Translations under genes and position numbers: made by a program
NCBI GenBank assembly: GCA_964593925.1
Contig: CAZQKM010000009.1
Location: forward strand, 1 to 64,000
Origin: Oleidesulfovibrio sp964593925
GTDB lineage: Bacteria > Desulfobacterota > Desulfovibrionia > Desulfovibrionales > Desulfovibrionaceae
Direction: 5' to 3'
Length of the DNA stretch: 64,000 nucleotides
The notes under the pieces: generated by a model
Seen by the model: only the letters and a program-made list of their open reading frames with translations
The model's database searches: none
Told to the model about the DNA's origin: nothing
Shown here: positions 23,872 through 32,445 of the stretch, piece after piece
How positions within the stretch are numbered: the first letter of the stretch is position 1
Layout of the letters: each line of letters starts with the position of its first letter

Positions 23872-26655
23872 TTAATCAAGGGTTGCGGTTTCTTCGACTT
23901 CTTCAAAGGCTTCAATAACGTCGCCTGTTTTTATGTCATTGAATTTTTCCAGTCCCATACCGCATTCGTACCCTTTGGCCACTTCTTTGACATCATCTTT
24001 AAAGCGCTTGAGGGAATTGAGGCGCCCTGTGTAGATGACAATACCGTCGCGTAGCAAGCGGACCTTGGTGTTGCGCACGATTTTACCATCGGCCACATGA
24101 CAGCCGGCTACCGTGCCCACGCGGGGCACACTGAAGGTCTCGCGGACCTCTGCCTGGCCAAGATAGACCTCTTTGACCACAGGGGCCAACAGGCCTGCCA
24201 TGGCAGACTTGATCTCTTCCGAGAGCTTGTAGATGATATCGTAGAAGCGGATATCCACTTTTTCCTGATCTGCAACTTCCTTGACTTTTGCCGTAGGACG
24301 TACGTTAAAGCCAATGATAATGGCATCAGAGGCCGAAGCCAGCAGAATATCAGATTCTGTAATGGCACCCGCGCCACTGTGGATGATCTCCACCCGGACT
24401 TTTTCAGTCTGCATTTTGGACAGCGCATCGCTGATGGCCCCCACAGAACCCTGCACATCTGCTTTGAGCACAATGTTGAGTGTCTGGGTCTCGGCGTCAT
24501 CTTTGCGGCGTGCGAGGAATGTTTCCAGGGTGACCTTACTTTCGCGGGCAAGATCACGTTCGCGCTGTTTGATGGCACGTTGCTCGGCAATACGGCGAGC
24601 GAGTTTTTCGTCCTTGACGCAGATAAACTCTTCGCCGGCCACGGGTACACCTTCAAACCCCTGTACTTCTACAGGCACAGAAGGGCTGGCCTCTCTGGCT
24701 TTTTTGCCTTGATCATTAAACATGGCACGCACACGGCCACTGTATACACCGCAGACAAAAGCATCGCCATGTTTGAGCGTACCTTCTTGGATAAGTACGG
24801 TACCCACAGCGCCGCGTCCTTTGTCAAGCTTGGCTTCCACAATGCGGCCCCGGGCCAGCTTGTTGGGGTTGGCCTTCAGCTCCATAACCTCGGCTTGCAA
24901 GGCCAGCATTTCGAGCAACTCATCCAGCCCTTCGCGGGTTTTGGCGGAAACATACGAAAAGATGGTTTCGCCGCCCCATTCTTCGGACACAAGATCAAGT
25001 TCGGCCAGCTCACGCATGACACGTTCGCGGTTGGCACCTTCCTTGTCAATTTTATTGACGGCAACCACAATGGGCACACCGGCCGCTTTGGAGTGGCTGA
25101 GTGCTTCACGGGTCTGGTCCATGACACCATCGTCGGCAGCCACTACAAGAATGACAAGATCCGTTACCTGTGCACCCCTGGCACGCATGGCCGTAAATGC
25201 TTCGTGGCCCGGCGTATCAAGGAAGACAATGTCTCCACGTTTGGTGCTGACATGGTAGGCACCAATGTGCTGTGTAATACCGCCCGCTTCACCAGTTGTC
25301 ACACTGGATTTGCGGATGGCATCAAGCAAGGATGTTTTACCGTGGTCAACGTGCCCCATGATGGTGACAACAGGGGGGCGAGGCAGCAAGGCCTCTTCAA
25401 CATCCGTCTCTTGAGGCAGCAGGAATTCTTCTTCAGAGAAGCCCACCTTTTCCACTTCGTATCCGAATTCGCTGGCAACCACAGTTGCAGTATCAATATC
25501 CAGAGACTGGTTGATGGTGGCCATGGCTCCCAGCGCCATGAGTATTTTAATGACCTCGGGCGCTTTGACACCCATCTGGTGCGCGATGTCCGATACGCGA
25601 ATGGCTTCATCCACTTTAATTTTTCGTTTGGCCGCACGCTGAGGTATTGTTGCGGATGCTTTGGCCTCGGGCTTGCGCTTACCTTTTTTACTGCGGTTCC
25701 AGTTGCCACCAGATTCTTCGCGCAGCTTTTTACCACCCACGCGGTCGCTCATGCCGTCAAATTCGACTGTACGACGTCCTTTTTGGCGCTTCTTTTTGCT
25801 CTGACCATCTGCAAAAGGTGAAGAGGGCGCAGGGGCCGGTTGCCCATACGAGGGCGCAGGGCGCCCGCCTGCGGGGCGCGGTCCTGAGGACCTGCCAGCA
25901 CCACTCGGGCGCGGAGCATGATCCGGGCGTGGGGTTCGGTTGACCGCAGGGGCTGCAACGGGATCAGGCCGGGAAATGACACGAACCTGTGGGGTGAGCT
26001 CTTCTTCGCGTTTTTTCTTTTTTTTCTTTTTGGGAGCCTCATCGGCTTCGTCTGTGGCCATGGGGGCTTCTTGCCCTTCTGGCTCTATGGCGACTTCATA
26101 GCGTCGTTTTTCCGCGGGGGCACCCTGGGGCTCATCCACGGATTCTTCGGTGGCAGGAGGGGGCGGCTTGGCTGCGGCAAGGTCGCTTTCAGTTTCAATT
26201 TCGGCAACAGGTTCAGGCTGTACTTCCTGCGGATAAATAATCCGGGCGTTGGGCACTTCCTGGACAGTATTTTCAGAAACTTCTGTCTGGGCTGGAGCAC
26301 TGGCGTCCAAAACCCTATTGTCGGATGCCTGTACATCTGCCTCTGGGGCAGATGTTTCCGCTACTGCCTGCACCCCGGGGGTGGGCGTAAGGGGGCTCTC
26401 CGGCTGCACAGGAGCCTTACTTGCTTTGGCGGCGGAAGGCCTGCGACGGCGGATGATGACATCAGACGTATTGTCTTTGGTATCCGCAGAGTTTTCCTGC
26501 ATTTGGCCACGCACTTTGCGTGCCTCTTCGGTAGTAAGAGTGCTCATGGCGCTTTTTGCCTGGATATGCAGCTTTTTGGCAGCGGCGAGCACCTCACGCG
26601 AGGTACTACCGAGCTCTGCAGCCAGGTCCCTAATCTTGATTTTTGTTTCGCTCAT
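23872..26655 (-). CDS. infB: Translation initiation factor IF-2
   Basis: IF-2 is the GTPase that brings initiator fMet-tRNA to the 30S subunit. The 927-residue product starts MSETKIKIRDLAAELG (first IF2_N module), has a long acidic, proline-rich linker, a second IF2_N module (KIKVDEAIRVSDIAHQMGV) and the G domain from about residue 428 with GHVDHGKTSLLDAI, DTPGHEAF and NKIDKEG, then the C-terminal barrels. I chose ATG 26655; the open frame to 26832 is a shadow of ylxR. The start overlaps the ylxR end by 26 bases, which suggests translational coupling. Confidence 0.97.
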   Translation of the reverse strand: MSETKIKIRDLAAELGSTSREVLAAAKKLHIQAKSAMSTLTTEEARKVRGQMQENSADTKDNTSDVIIRRRRPSAAKASKAPVQPESPLTPTPGVQAVAETSAPEADVQASDNRVLDASAPAQTEVSENTVQEVPNARIIYPQEVQPEPVAEIETESDLAAAKPPPPATEESVDEPQGAPAEKRRYEVAIEPEGQEAPMATDEADEAPKKKKKKKREEELTPQVRVISRPDPVAAPAVNRTPRPDHAPRPSGAGRSSGPRPAGGRPAPSYGQPAPAPSSPFADGQSKKKRQKGRRTVEFDGMSDRVGGKKLREESGGNWNRSKKGKRKPEAKASATIPQRAAKRKIKVDEAIRVSDIAHQMGVKAPEVIKILMALGAMATINQSLDIDTATVVASEFGYEVEKVGFSEEEFLLPQETDVEEALLPRPPVVTIMGHVDHGKTSLLDAIRKSSVTTGEAGGITQHIGAYHVSTKRGDIVFLDTPGHEAFTAMRARGAQVTDLVILVVAADDGVMDQTREALSHSKAAGVPIVVAVNKIDKEGANRERVMRELAELDLVSEEWGGETIFSYVSAKTREGLDELLEMLALQAEVMELKANPNKLARGRIVEAKLDKGRGAVGTVLIQEGTLKHGDAFVCGVYSGRVRAMFNDQGKKAREASPSVPVEVQGFEGVPVAGEEFICVKDEKLARRIAEQRAIKQRERDLARESKVTLETFLARRKDDAETQTLNIVLKADVQGSVGAISDALSKMQTEKVRVEIIHSGAGAITESDILLASASDAIIIGFNVRPTAKVKEVADQEKVDIRFYDIIYKLSEEIKSAMAGLLAPVVKEVYLGQAEVRETFSVPRVGTVAGCHVADGKIVRNTKVRLLRDGIVIYTGRLNSLKRFKDDVKEVAKGYECGMGLEKFNDIKTGDVIEAFEEVEETATLD

Positions 26656-26896
26656 GCGTGAACCCCTTGCACTTTCTCCGCCAGCCCCGGAATTTCGGGA
26701 ACCGCTCCCTGCACTGCCCGTTGTCACAAACGTAATACCCTCTACCCGGCAGGGTTTGGGATTCATCAGCCACGGGGTCGCCGCAAGGCTCACCCGGGGG
26801 ACAGACGTAACGCAAGAGATCGGTCTTTGCAAATCGTCTTCTGCAAATGACGCAGGTGCGTATCGGAATATGTTTTTGCCCGCAGTTCTCTGTCAT
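26630..26896 (-). CDS. ylxR: YlxR/DUF448 nucleic-acid-binding protein
   Basis: This 88-residue YlxR family protein has the signature IRTCVICRRRF near the N-terminus, then LPGRGYYVCDNGQC. The family sits between nusA and infB in many bacteria and binds RNA or RNase P; its role here is not known. It lies 5 bases after the nusA stop and overlaps infB. Confidence 0.92.
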   Translation of the reverse strand: MTENCGQKHIPIRTCVICRRRFAKTDLLRYVCPPGEPCGDPVADESQTLPGRGYYVCDNGQCRERFPKFRGWRRKCKGFTHERNKNQD

Positions 26897-26901
26897 ACGG
26901 A

Positions 26902-28203
26902 CTAGTGGATCTGTTCCTCGTCTGTAGACGCAGTTACGCTCTGTTTCGTTTCCTCTTCCCCGGCATCAGGCTGCGCGGGGGCAAGGAAGTTAATGGCAGC
27001 TCGTAGATCCGAAATTTTTTCGGGAGTCAGCCCTTCAACCGTCATGAGCTCTTCGTCAGCAGCATCGCGTAATTCCTCAATGGACGAAAAACCGGCGGTC
27101 ACAAATTGCTCGATGGGCACTTCTGCCACACTGGCTAGCTGTTCAAGTCCGCGGCCAATGGCGTTGGCCTCATTATAGCGGCTTTCCGTATAAATATCTA
27201 TTTTCCAACCCAGTAGCTTAGAGGCCAACTTGACGTTTTGCCCCTTTCTGCCAATGGCATTGGTCAATTGGTCATCGGGCACGACCACTTCAAGCATATT
27301 TTCCTCTTCATCCACGATGATACGACTGATTACCGCGGGACTGAGGGCGTTACGGGCGTAAGTTGCAATGTCTGGACTCCAGACTACAATATCGATGCGT
27401 TCGCCGCGCAGCTCTTGTACGATGTTTTGAATACGGGAACCGCGAATACCCACACAGGCACCCACAGGGTCCACATCACGATCTCGCGACGCTACAGCCA
27501 CTTTGGCGCGGTTACCCGGGTCACGGGAAACTCCCATGACCTGTACAGTTTCGTCATCCACTTCAGGCACTTCGCGTTTAAAGAGCGCGGCCATATAGTT
27601 CGGGTGCGAACGCGAAACAATAACCTGCGGCCCGCGTCCTTCTTTACGTACTTCGACAATGAGGGCTTGCACGCGATCGCTACGCTTATAGTGCTCTCGC
27701 GGTATTTGCTCATCCTTGGGCAGCAAAGCCTCGGTACGCCCAAGGTTGATGACCCAGCCCGCTTTGTCACGGCGCTGGATGATACCGCTGGCTACCTCAT
27801 TTTGCCGGTCTTTAAATTCTTCGTAGATAATTTCCTGCTCGGCATCCCGCATACGCTGGATGATAACCTGCTTGGCAGACTGTGCAGCAATACGTCCCAG
27901 GTCTTCCACCTTCAGGCGGAATCCCATTTCGTCGTCCAATTGCACACTGGGGTCGTGGGCAGAGGCCTCTTCCAGAGAAATTTGTGTGGCCTCGTCTACA
28001 ACGTCTTCTGTAACAATTTTAAATTGATAGACCTCAATTTCTCCGGTATCTTCATTGAAATTGACTTCAAGATCAAGCTCGTCGCCGTACTTGCGGGTGA
28101 CGGAGGTACGCACTGCTTCTTCCAGCGTCTCAATCAGCATTCCGCGATCAAGACCACGGTCCTTGCTGATCTGGTCTATGGCTTTCTTTAATTCCATGCT
28201 CAT
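26902..28203 (-). CDS. nusA: Transcription termination/antitermination factor NusA
   Basis: NusA binds RNA polymerase and modulates pausing, termination and antitermination. The 433-residue product has the N-terminal domain (MELKKAIDQISKDRG, RKYGDELDLEVNF), an S1 domain (GIIQRRDKAGWVINLGRTEALLP), KH domains (VGACVGIRGSRIQNIVQELRG; NAIGRKGQNVKLASKL) and a C-terminal helix-hairpin-helix (EELMTVEGLTPEKI). Start ATG 28203 has GGAGGAG upstream; the frame is open to 28269. It follows rimP with a 16-base gap. Confidence 0.97.
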   Translation of the reverse strand: MSMELKKAIDQISKDRGLDRGMLIETLEEAVRTSVTRKYGDELDLEVNFNEDTGEIEVYQFKIVTEDVVDEATQISLEEASAHDPSVQLDDEMGFRLKVEDLGRIAAQSAKQVIIQRMRDAEQEIIYEEFKDRQNEVASGIIQRRDKAGWVINLGRTEALLPKDEQIPREHYKRSDRVQALIVEVRKEGRGPQVIVSRSHPNYMAALFKREVPEVDDETVQVMGVSRDPGNRAKVAVASRDRDVDPVGACVGIRGSRIQNIVQELRGERIDIVVWSPDIATYARNALSPAVISRIIVDEEENMLEVVVPDDQLTNAIGRKGQNVKLASKLLGWKIDIYTESRYNEANAIGRGLEQLASVAEVPIEQFVTAGFSSIEELRDAADEELMTVEGLTPEKISDLRAAINFLAPAQPDAGEEETKQSVTASTDEEQIH

Positions 28204-28219
28204 GGGGAACTCCTCCGAC

Positions 28220-28744
28220 TCAATCTGTCCGACCCGACCGCGGATGTTTTTGACCTTTTTCATGGTCAAAGCGGTAAACGAGCTTTGCTTTTTTTACTTC
28301 GGCCCAGCGGGCATTGAGCTGCACGTCCGTGGCTGGCCGAACCCCGGCAAGCGGGTCCACTGAAATGATAAAGCCGTCGCCGTCCACGGATTCAATGATA
28401 CCTGTAAATTTTTTACGCCCCGGAAATGCATCCGCAGGAGCGCGTAACACCAGCTCCACTGCATGGCCCTTGTACGCAGCCATCTGCTCAATAGTGAACA
28501 ACGGGCGTTCAAGGCCGGGGGACGACACCTCAAGCGTATACGCACCTGTGATGGGGTCTTCGACTTCAAGGGCAAGTCCGATGTGGCGTGAAACCAAGGC
28601 ACACTGGTCAATGGTGACACCTTGCGGGCCGTCAATATACACACGCAGTACAGATCTGCCCCCCTGCATAAATTCCATGCCCCACAACTCAAGATCAAAA
28701 GAGCGGATGACCGGTATGATAAGTTTGTGTAGCTGCTGGTACAT
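28220..28744 (-). CDS. rimP: Ribosome maturation factor RimP
   Basis: RimP (DUF150) assists 30S subunit maturation. The 174-residue product shows LELWGMEFMQGGRSVLRVYID, LEVEDPITGAYTLEVSSPGLERPL and FTGIIESVDGDGFII, the typical two-domain pattern. I chose ATG 28744 (MYQQLHKL), which has AGGAA upstream; the ATG at 28774 has no site and lies directly after a terminator-like T-run. It is the first gene of the nusA-infB operon. Confidence 0.93.
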   Translation of the reverse strand: MYQQLHKLIIPVIRSFDLELWGMEFMQGGRSVLRVYIDGPQGVTIDQCALVSRHIGLALEVEDPITGAYTLEVSSPGLERPLFTIEQMAAYKGHAVELVLRAPADAFPGRKKFTGIIESVDGDGFIISVDPLAGVRPATDVQLNARWAEVKKAKLVYRFDHEKGQKHPRSGRTD

Positions 28745-28781
28745 GGCATGTTCCTGCCGGGGCTTTTCGTACATTCACTGT

Positions 28782-28813
28782 AAAAAAAAAAAGGGAGGCC
28801 TCACGGCCACCCC
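28782..28813 (-). terminator. Leader terminator / attenuator candidate before rimP
   Basis: On the minus strand a stem (28805-28813 with 28793-28800, loop GTGA, 7 of 8 pairs Watson-Crick or GU) is followed by eleven T. It lies between the predicted rimP promoter and the rimP start, 38 bases ahead of the gene, so it should affect expression of the rimP-nusA-infB operon. Confidence 0.75.
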
Positions 28814-28934
28814 GCATTCGACCGCCTGAGCAGTCACAGGATGTATTCTACACGACATTCATAAGTATGTCTGTGCCCCAATTAAATAAATGCACACATA
28901 CTTCCTATTAAAACGTACAGTAGAACTAGGACCT

Positions 28935-28962
28935 TGTATTCCAGTGTAGCGGGTGCTGTCAA
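28935..28962 (-). promoter_or_regulatory. Sigma-70-type promoter for the rimP-nusA-infB operon
   Basis: On the minus strand a consensus -35 TTGACA (28957-28962) and a -10-like AATACA (28935-28940) are 16 bases apart. This gives a leader of about 185 bases that includes the terminator-like hairpin. Confidence 0.5.
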
Positions 28963-29015
28963 TGGTTGAATCCAAAAAAAATGATGTGCCTGTATATGTC
29001 TGTTGGCAAAAAAGG

Positions 29016-29031
29016 TGGCCCGTATGTTGCA
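29016..29031 (+). promoter_or_regulatory. Sigma-54 promoter of the flagellar operon
   Basis: TGGCCCGTATGTTGCA matches the sigma-54 pattern TGGCAC-N5-TTGCA with the invariant GG and GC ten bases apart. It is 50 bases upstream of flgF and correctly oriented. Confidence 0.8.
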
Positions 29032-29081
29032 TGTAGGCCCTCAGCAGTTGTCGGATATATGCCGCAGCGAAGGAGACAGAT

Positions 29082-29864
29082 ATGCAAGATAGTACGTATA
29101 GCGCGTTATTTGGGGCGCTTACCAATGAACATAGGCTGAGTAGCATTGCCAACAATCTGGCGAATGTGAATACCACGGGCTACAAAAGAGACGTATTGTC
29201 CTTTAAGGATACGTTTATTTCTTTTGCCCATGATGAAGTTATGGAGCCCCTTTCCAATGTACGTTCCAAAAAAATGTTTCCCGAGCCGGTTCATATTGCC
29301 AAGCCGCGTCTTGCCGTGGCCATGACGGATTTTTCGCAGGGTGGCCTAAAATTGACAGGCGCACCGTTGGATGTGGCCATTCAGGGAGAGGGTTTTTTTA
29401 AGGTGCGCACACCCGAAGGGGAGTTTTACACGCGTAACGGCAACTTTCGTCAGACTTCTGACGGCCAACTTGTGACACAACAGGGGTGGCCCGTGTTGGG
29501 GGCAGGGGGGGATATCCAGTTACCGCCACGTACCCGTATTGTCATGGCGGAAGACGGTAGCATTTTTGCCGATGGTGATAATGTGGGGCAAATTCAGGTG
29601 GTTAGCGTGGACCCTCTAGCTAGCCTTGAAAAGCAGGGGCATGGGCTTTTTCGTCTGCGTGATGGGGCGGGGGGGCAGGAGGTGCCAAAGGAGAACCCCA
29701 TGGTGCTGCAAGGCTTTGTGGAAACAGCCAACGTGGAGGTTGTCTCTGAAATGGTTAACATGATTGAGGCACACCGGCAGTTTGAAGCCTATCAAAAGAT
29801 AATACAGGCTGCGGACGCCGTGGACAAGATGGTAACAACACAGGTCGGCAGAAGCCGCGTGTAA
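29082..29864 (+). CDS. flgF: Flagellar basal-body rod protein FlgF
   Basis: FlgF is a proximal rod protein exported by the flagellar type III system. The 260-residue product has the N-terminal rod signature ANNLANVNTTGYKRD, the central VAIQGEGFFKV and the C-terminal coiled segment EMVNMIEAHRQFEAYQKIIQ. GGAG lies upstream of the start. First gene of an operon of at least eleven genes under a sigma-54 promoter. Distinguished from FlgG by its less canonical N-terminus and by gene order. Confidence 0.93.
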   Translation: MQDSTYSALFGALTNEHRLSSIANNLANVNTTGYKRDVLSFKDTFISFAHDEVMEPLSNVRSKKMFPEPVHIAKPRLAVAMTDFSQGGLKLTGAPLDVAIQGEGFFKVRTPEGEFYTRNGNFRQTSDGQLVTQQGWPVLGAGGDIQLPPRTRIVMAEDGSIFADGDNVGQIQVVSVDPLASLEKQGHGLFRLRDGAGGQEVPKENPMVLQGFVETANVEVVSEMVNMIEAHRQFEAYQKIIQAADAVDKMVTTQVGRSRV

Positions 29865-29895
29865 GTATACATTAAAGGCATGGAGGATTGCAGCC

Positions 29896-30681
29896 ATGAT
29901 GCGCTCTCTTTGGACAGCAGCCACGGGCATGATTGCCCAACAGATTAATATTGATACCATTTCGAATAACCTTGCCAACGTAAATACGTTGGGGTTCAAA
30001 AAAAGTAGGGCCGAATTTGAAGACCTGATGTATCAGAACATGAAAATCGCAGGCTCCATCACCGGCAATGGGCAGCAGATACCCACGGGTATTCAGGTGG
30101 GTCTTGGGGTACGCCCAACCACTGTGCACAAGTTTTTTACCCAGGGTGATTATTCCAACACGGGCAACCCGTTGGATCTTGCCATTGAAGGAGACGGCTT
30201 TTTTCGTGTGATGGTGAACGGTGAGCCGGCATACACGCGGGCTGGTGCGTTCAAGCTGGATCAGGACGGTACAGTGGTAAACGCCAACGGTTATCCGCTG
30301 GAGCCGGAATTTACCGTGCCTCCCGAGACAAAAAATGTGGTGGTGACGGAAAACGGCCATATTGCTGCACTGGATAAAAATGGTCAGGAGCTGGCCGCTG
30401 CCGAGATACCTTTGTATACCTTTATCAACCCTGCCGGGCTACAGGCCGCGGGGCGAAACCTGTACCTTGAGTCCGAGGCTTCGGGGGTGGCTGTTGAGGG
30501 GGTACCCGGTGAAGATAATGTAGGCACCGTGGCACAAGGATTTTTAGAAATGTCCAATGTGGAAGTGGTGGATGAGATGGTCAACATGATTGTAGGCCAG
30601 CGTGCGTACGAAATGAACTCCAAGGCTATCCAGACATCTGACCGCATGTTGCAAACGGCAACCCAGCTTAAGCGGCAGTAA
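29896..30681 (+). CDS. flgG: Flagellar distal rod protein FlgG
   Basis: FlgG forms the distal rod. The 261-residue product is canonical: MRSLWTAATGMIAQQ, SNNLANVNTLGFKKSRAEFEDLMYQ, LAIEGDGFFRV, and FLEMSNVEVVDEMVNMI at the C-terminus. GGAGG precedes the start by about 8 bases. It lies between flgF and flgA. Confidence 0.96.
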   Translation: MMRSLWTAATGMIAQQINIDTISNNLANVNTLGFKKSRAEFEDLMYQNMKIAGSITGNGQQIPTGIQVGLGVRPTTVHKFFTQGDYSNTGNPLDLAIEGDGFFRVMVNGEPAYTRAGAFKLDQDGTVVNANGYPLEPEFTVPPETKNVVVTENGHIAALDKNGQELAAAEIPLYTFINPAGLQAAGRNLYLESEASGVAVEGVPGEDNVGTVAQGFLEMSNVEVVDEMVNMIVGQRAYEMNSKAIQTSDRMLQTATQLKRQ

Positions 30682-30699
30682 TCGCGGAGGTAAGGCGTA

Positions 30700-31686
30700 A
30701 TGGCGGGCCTGTTTTGCAAAAAGCCGTGGTACGGCGCAGCAATTATGCTGCTGGGTATATGTGCCGTTGCGTCGGATATGGCATATGCCTCCATGGGAGC
30801 GTGGCGTTTGGAACTGGTCGGAGCCGCTGTGGTACGCGGCGATACAGTGCGCCTCGGCGAGATAGCCCGGCCCGTAGGCGACATACCAGAGGATCTGTGG
30901 CGTACTCTGTCTCAAAAGCCGTTGTGGTCCGCACCCGACAAGGTCGGCAAGGCCATGAGTATCACAGGTCCACGTCTGAAGCGCGCCATGCGGACACATC
31001 TGCCCGAGTATTATCATAACTGTCTGTATCCTCCCTCCATGGTTATTCAAAAAGGGGGAGAGCTGTACGATGAGGCTGCATTACGCACTATCGTTACCAA
31101 AGCTTTACGCCCGCACCTTGGGGTGTTGGGTGGCGAGGCGCTGTTACGTGACTTTCGTTTGCCGTCATTCATGTTTGTAGACGATGCCATGAATACGGTG
31201 GAGTTGCAGCCCAGCGATGCACAGGCCGGGCGCCTGTCACTGCGCCTGGCCGAAGTGCGCCCCACCGGAGAGGTTGTACGTCAAGTAACCGGCAGTGTGT
31301 TTGTGGATGTATGGCTAAGCGTGCCCGTTGCGGCCATGCCCCTTAACAGAGGAGATATGTTGGGGCCCGAAGGCGTGACCATGGCACGTAAAAACAAAGC
31401 ATACATGCGTGGAACCCCATGGGATGGCAAAGGCGGACCGTGGCGTATGGCCCGTACCGTGGGGCGCGAGCAGGTTATCTATGCCGAGGATATTGAAGTC
31501 ACGCCCGCCGTGGCCCGTGGCGCGCAAGTGGACTTGGAGTATCGCGGCAGGAGAATAACCCTCAAGGTTGCTGCCGAAGCGTTGGCAGACGGCGCTGTGG
31601 GTGAGTCCATCCCGGTTCGAAATTTGCAAAGTCGCAGACAGGTATATGCTGTTGTCAAAGATTCGACCACCGTTGTTGTGCATTAA
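30700..31686 (+). CDS. flgA: P-ring assembly chaperone FlgA
   Basis: FlgA is a periplasmic chaperone for FlgI polymerisation into the P-ring. The 328-residue product has an N-terminal hydrophobic signal segment (ending near AYAS), a SAF-type region (VPVAAMPLNRGDMLGPEGV) and the C-terminal GRRITLKVAAEALADGAVG followed by IPVRNLQSR, characteristic of FlgA. GGAGG precedes the start. It is longer than the enteric protein (about 220), with an N-terminal extra domain as in other Desulfovibrio-like genomes. Confidence 0.9.
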   Translation: MAGLFCKKPWYGAAIMLLGICAVASDMAYASMGAWRLELVGAAVVRGDTVRLGEIARPVGDIPEDLWRTLSQKPLWSAPDKVGKAMSITGPRLKRAMRTHLPEYYHNCLYPPSMVIQKGGELYDEAALRTIVTKALRPHLGVLGGEALLRDFRLPSFMFVDDAMNTVELQPSDAQAGRLSLRLAEVRPTGEVVRQVTGSVFVDVWLSVPVAAMPLNRGDMLGPEGVTMARKNKAYMRGTPWDGKGGPWRMARTVGREQVIYAEDIEVTPAVARGAQVDLEYRGRRITLKVAAEALADGAVGESIPVRNLQSRRQVYAVVKDSTTVVVH

Positions 31687-31719
31687 CCGGTCACCAGCGT
31701 GCCCGGAGGAGAAAGTATC

Positions 31720-32433
31720 ATGAAATATGAAGTTGTATTACTTTGCATGCTGGCATCAGGTGCCCTGGCAGGGTGTACCACTACAAAGCAGGCCCCTGGA
31801 CCGGATATTGGTCTGTTGCCACCGCCAGTAGTCAGCACGCCGGAAGAGAGACAGGATAATCCCGGTTCATTATTCAGCGTCGAAAGCGCAGAAACGCTGT
31901 ATGCTGATTACCGGGCCCGCCGTGTGGGCGATATTGTGCTGATTAATATTGTGGAAAATTCCAAAGCTGAAAACAAAGCCTCTACGTCCACCAACAAGGA
32001 ATCCACGGGGCAGTACGGAGTGGAATCATTTTTCAACCGTAGCGAAGTGGCCATGATTCCGGGGCAGTCTCTTGTCACCGGAAAGGTGGGTGAAGCACCT
32101 ATACTGCGATTTAATTCAAGCAGCGATTTTAGCGGAGACGGTGAGACCACGCGTGAAAATTCTGTTACTGCAACCATTGCAGCCCGAGTGACCAACGTAT
32201 TGCCCGGGGGCCTGATGCAGGTAGAGGGTTCACGCGAAACCCGTGTAAACGAAGAAACGCAGATTGTAGTGGTCAGCGGCCTTGTGCGGATAAGCGATGT
32301 GTCCGATGACAACTCCGTTATGTCCACGCAGATGGCTGATGCCCGCATTGCCTACTACGGCAAAGGGGTGATTACCGACAAGCAACGCGTGGGATGGTTT
32401 GCCCGGCTTATGGATAACCTCTGGCCATTTTAG
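31720..32433 (+). CDS. flgH: Flagellar L-ring lipoprotein FlgH
   Basis: FlgH forms the outer-membrane L-ring. The 237-residue precursor starts MKYEVVLLCMLASGALAGC with a lipobox LAGC, then SLFSVESAETLYADYRARRVGD, the typical ENKASTSTN stretch, and the C-terminal VSGLVRISDVSDDNSVMSTQMADARI. ATG 31720 has GGAGGA upstream; the frame is open to 31699. Its length matches the family. Confidence 0.96.
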   Translation: MKYEVVLLCMLASGALAGCTTTKQAPGPDIGLLPPPVVSTPEERQDNPGSLFSVESAETLYADYRARRVGDIVLINIVENSKAENKASTSTNKESTGQYGVESFFNRSEVAMIPGQSLVTGKVGEAPILRFNSSSDFSGDGETTRENSVTATIAARVTNVLPGGLMQVEGSRETRVNEETQIVVVSGLVRISDVSDDNSVMSTQMADARIAYYGKGVITDKQRVGWFARLMDNLWPF

Positions 32434-32445
32434 GAGCATTCCGGC

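Larger units (their letters stand above)
28745..29081. other. Divergent intergenic region between rimP and flgF
   Basis: This 337-bp gap contains a sigma-54 promoter for the flagellar operon on the plus strand, a sigma-70-type promoter for the rimP operon on the minus strand, and a complete terminator structure in the rimP leader. No gene is seen. Confidence 0.6.

Noticed and set aside
24097..25821. 574-codon plus-strand frame opposite infB
   Set aside because: Antisense shadow of the IF-2 GTPase region; the minus-strand frame has all GTPase motifs.
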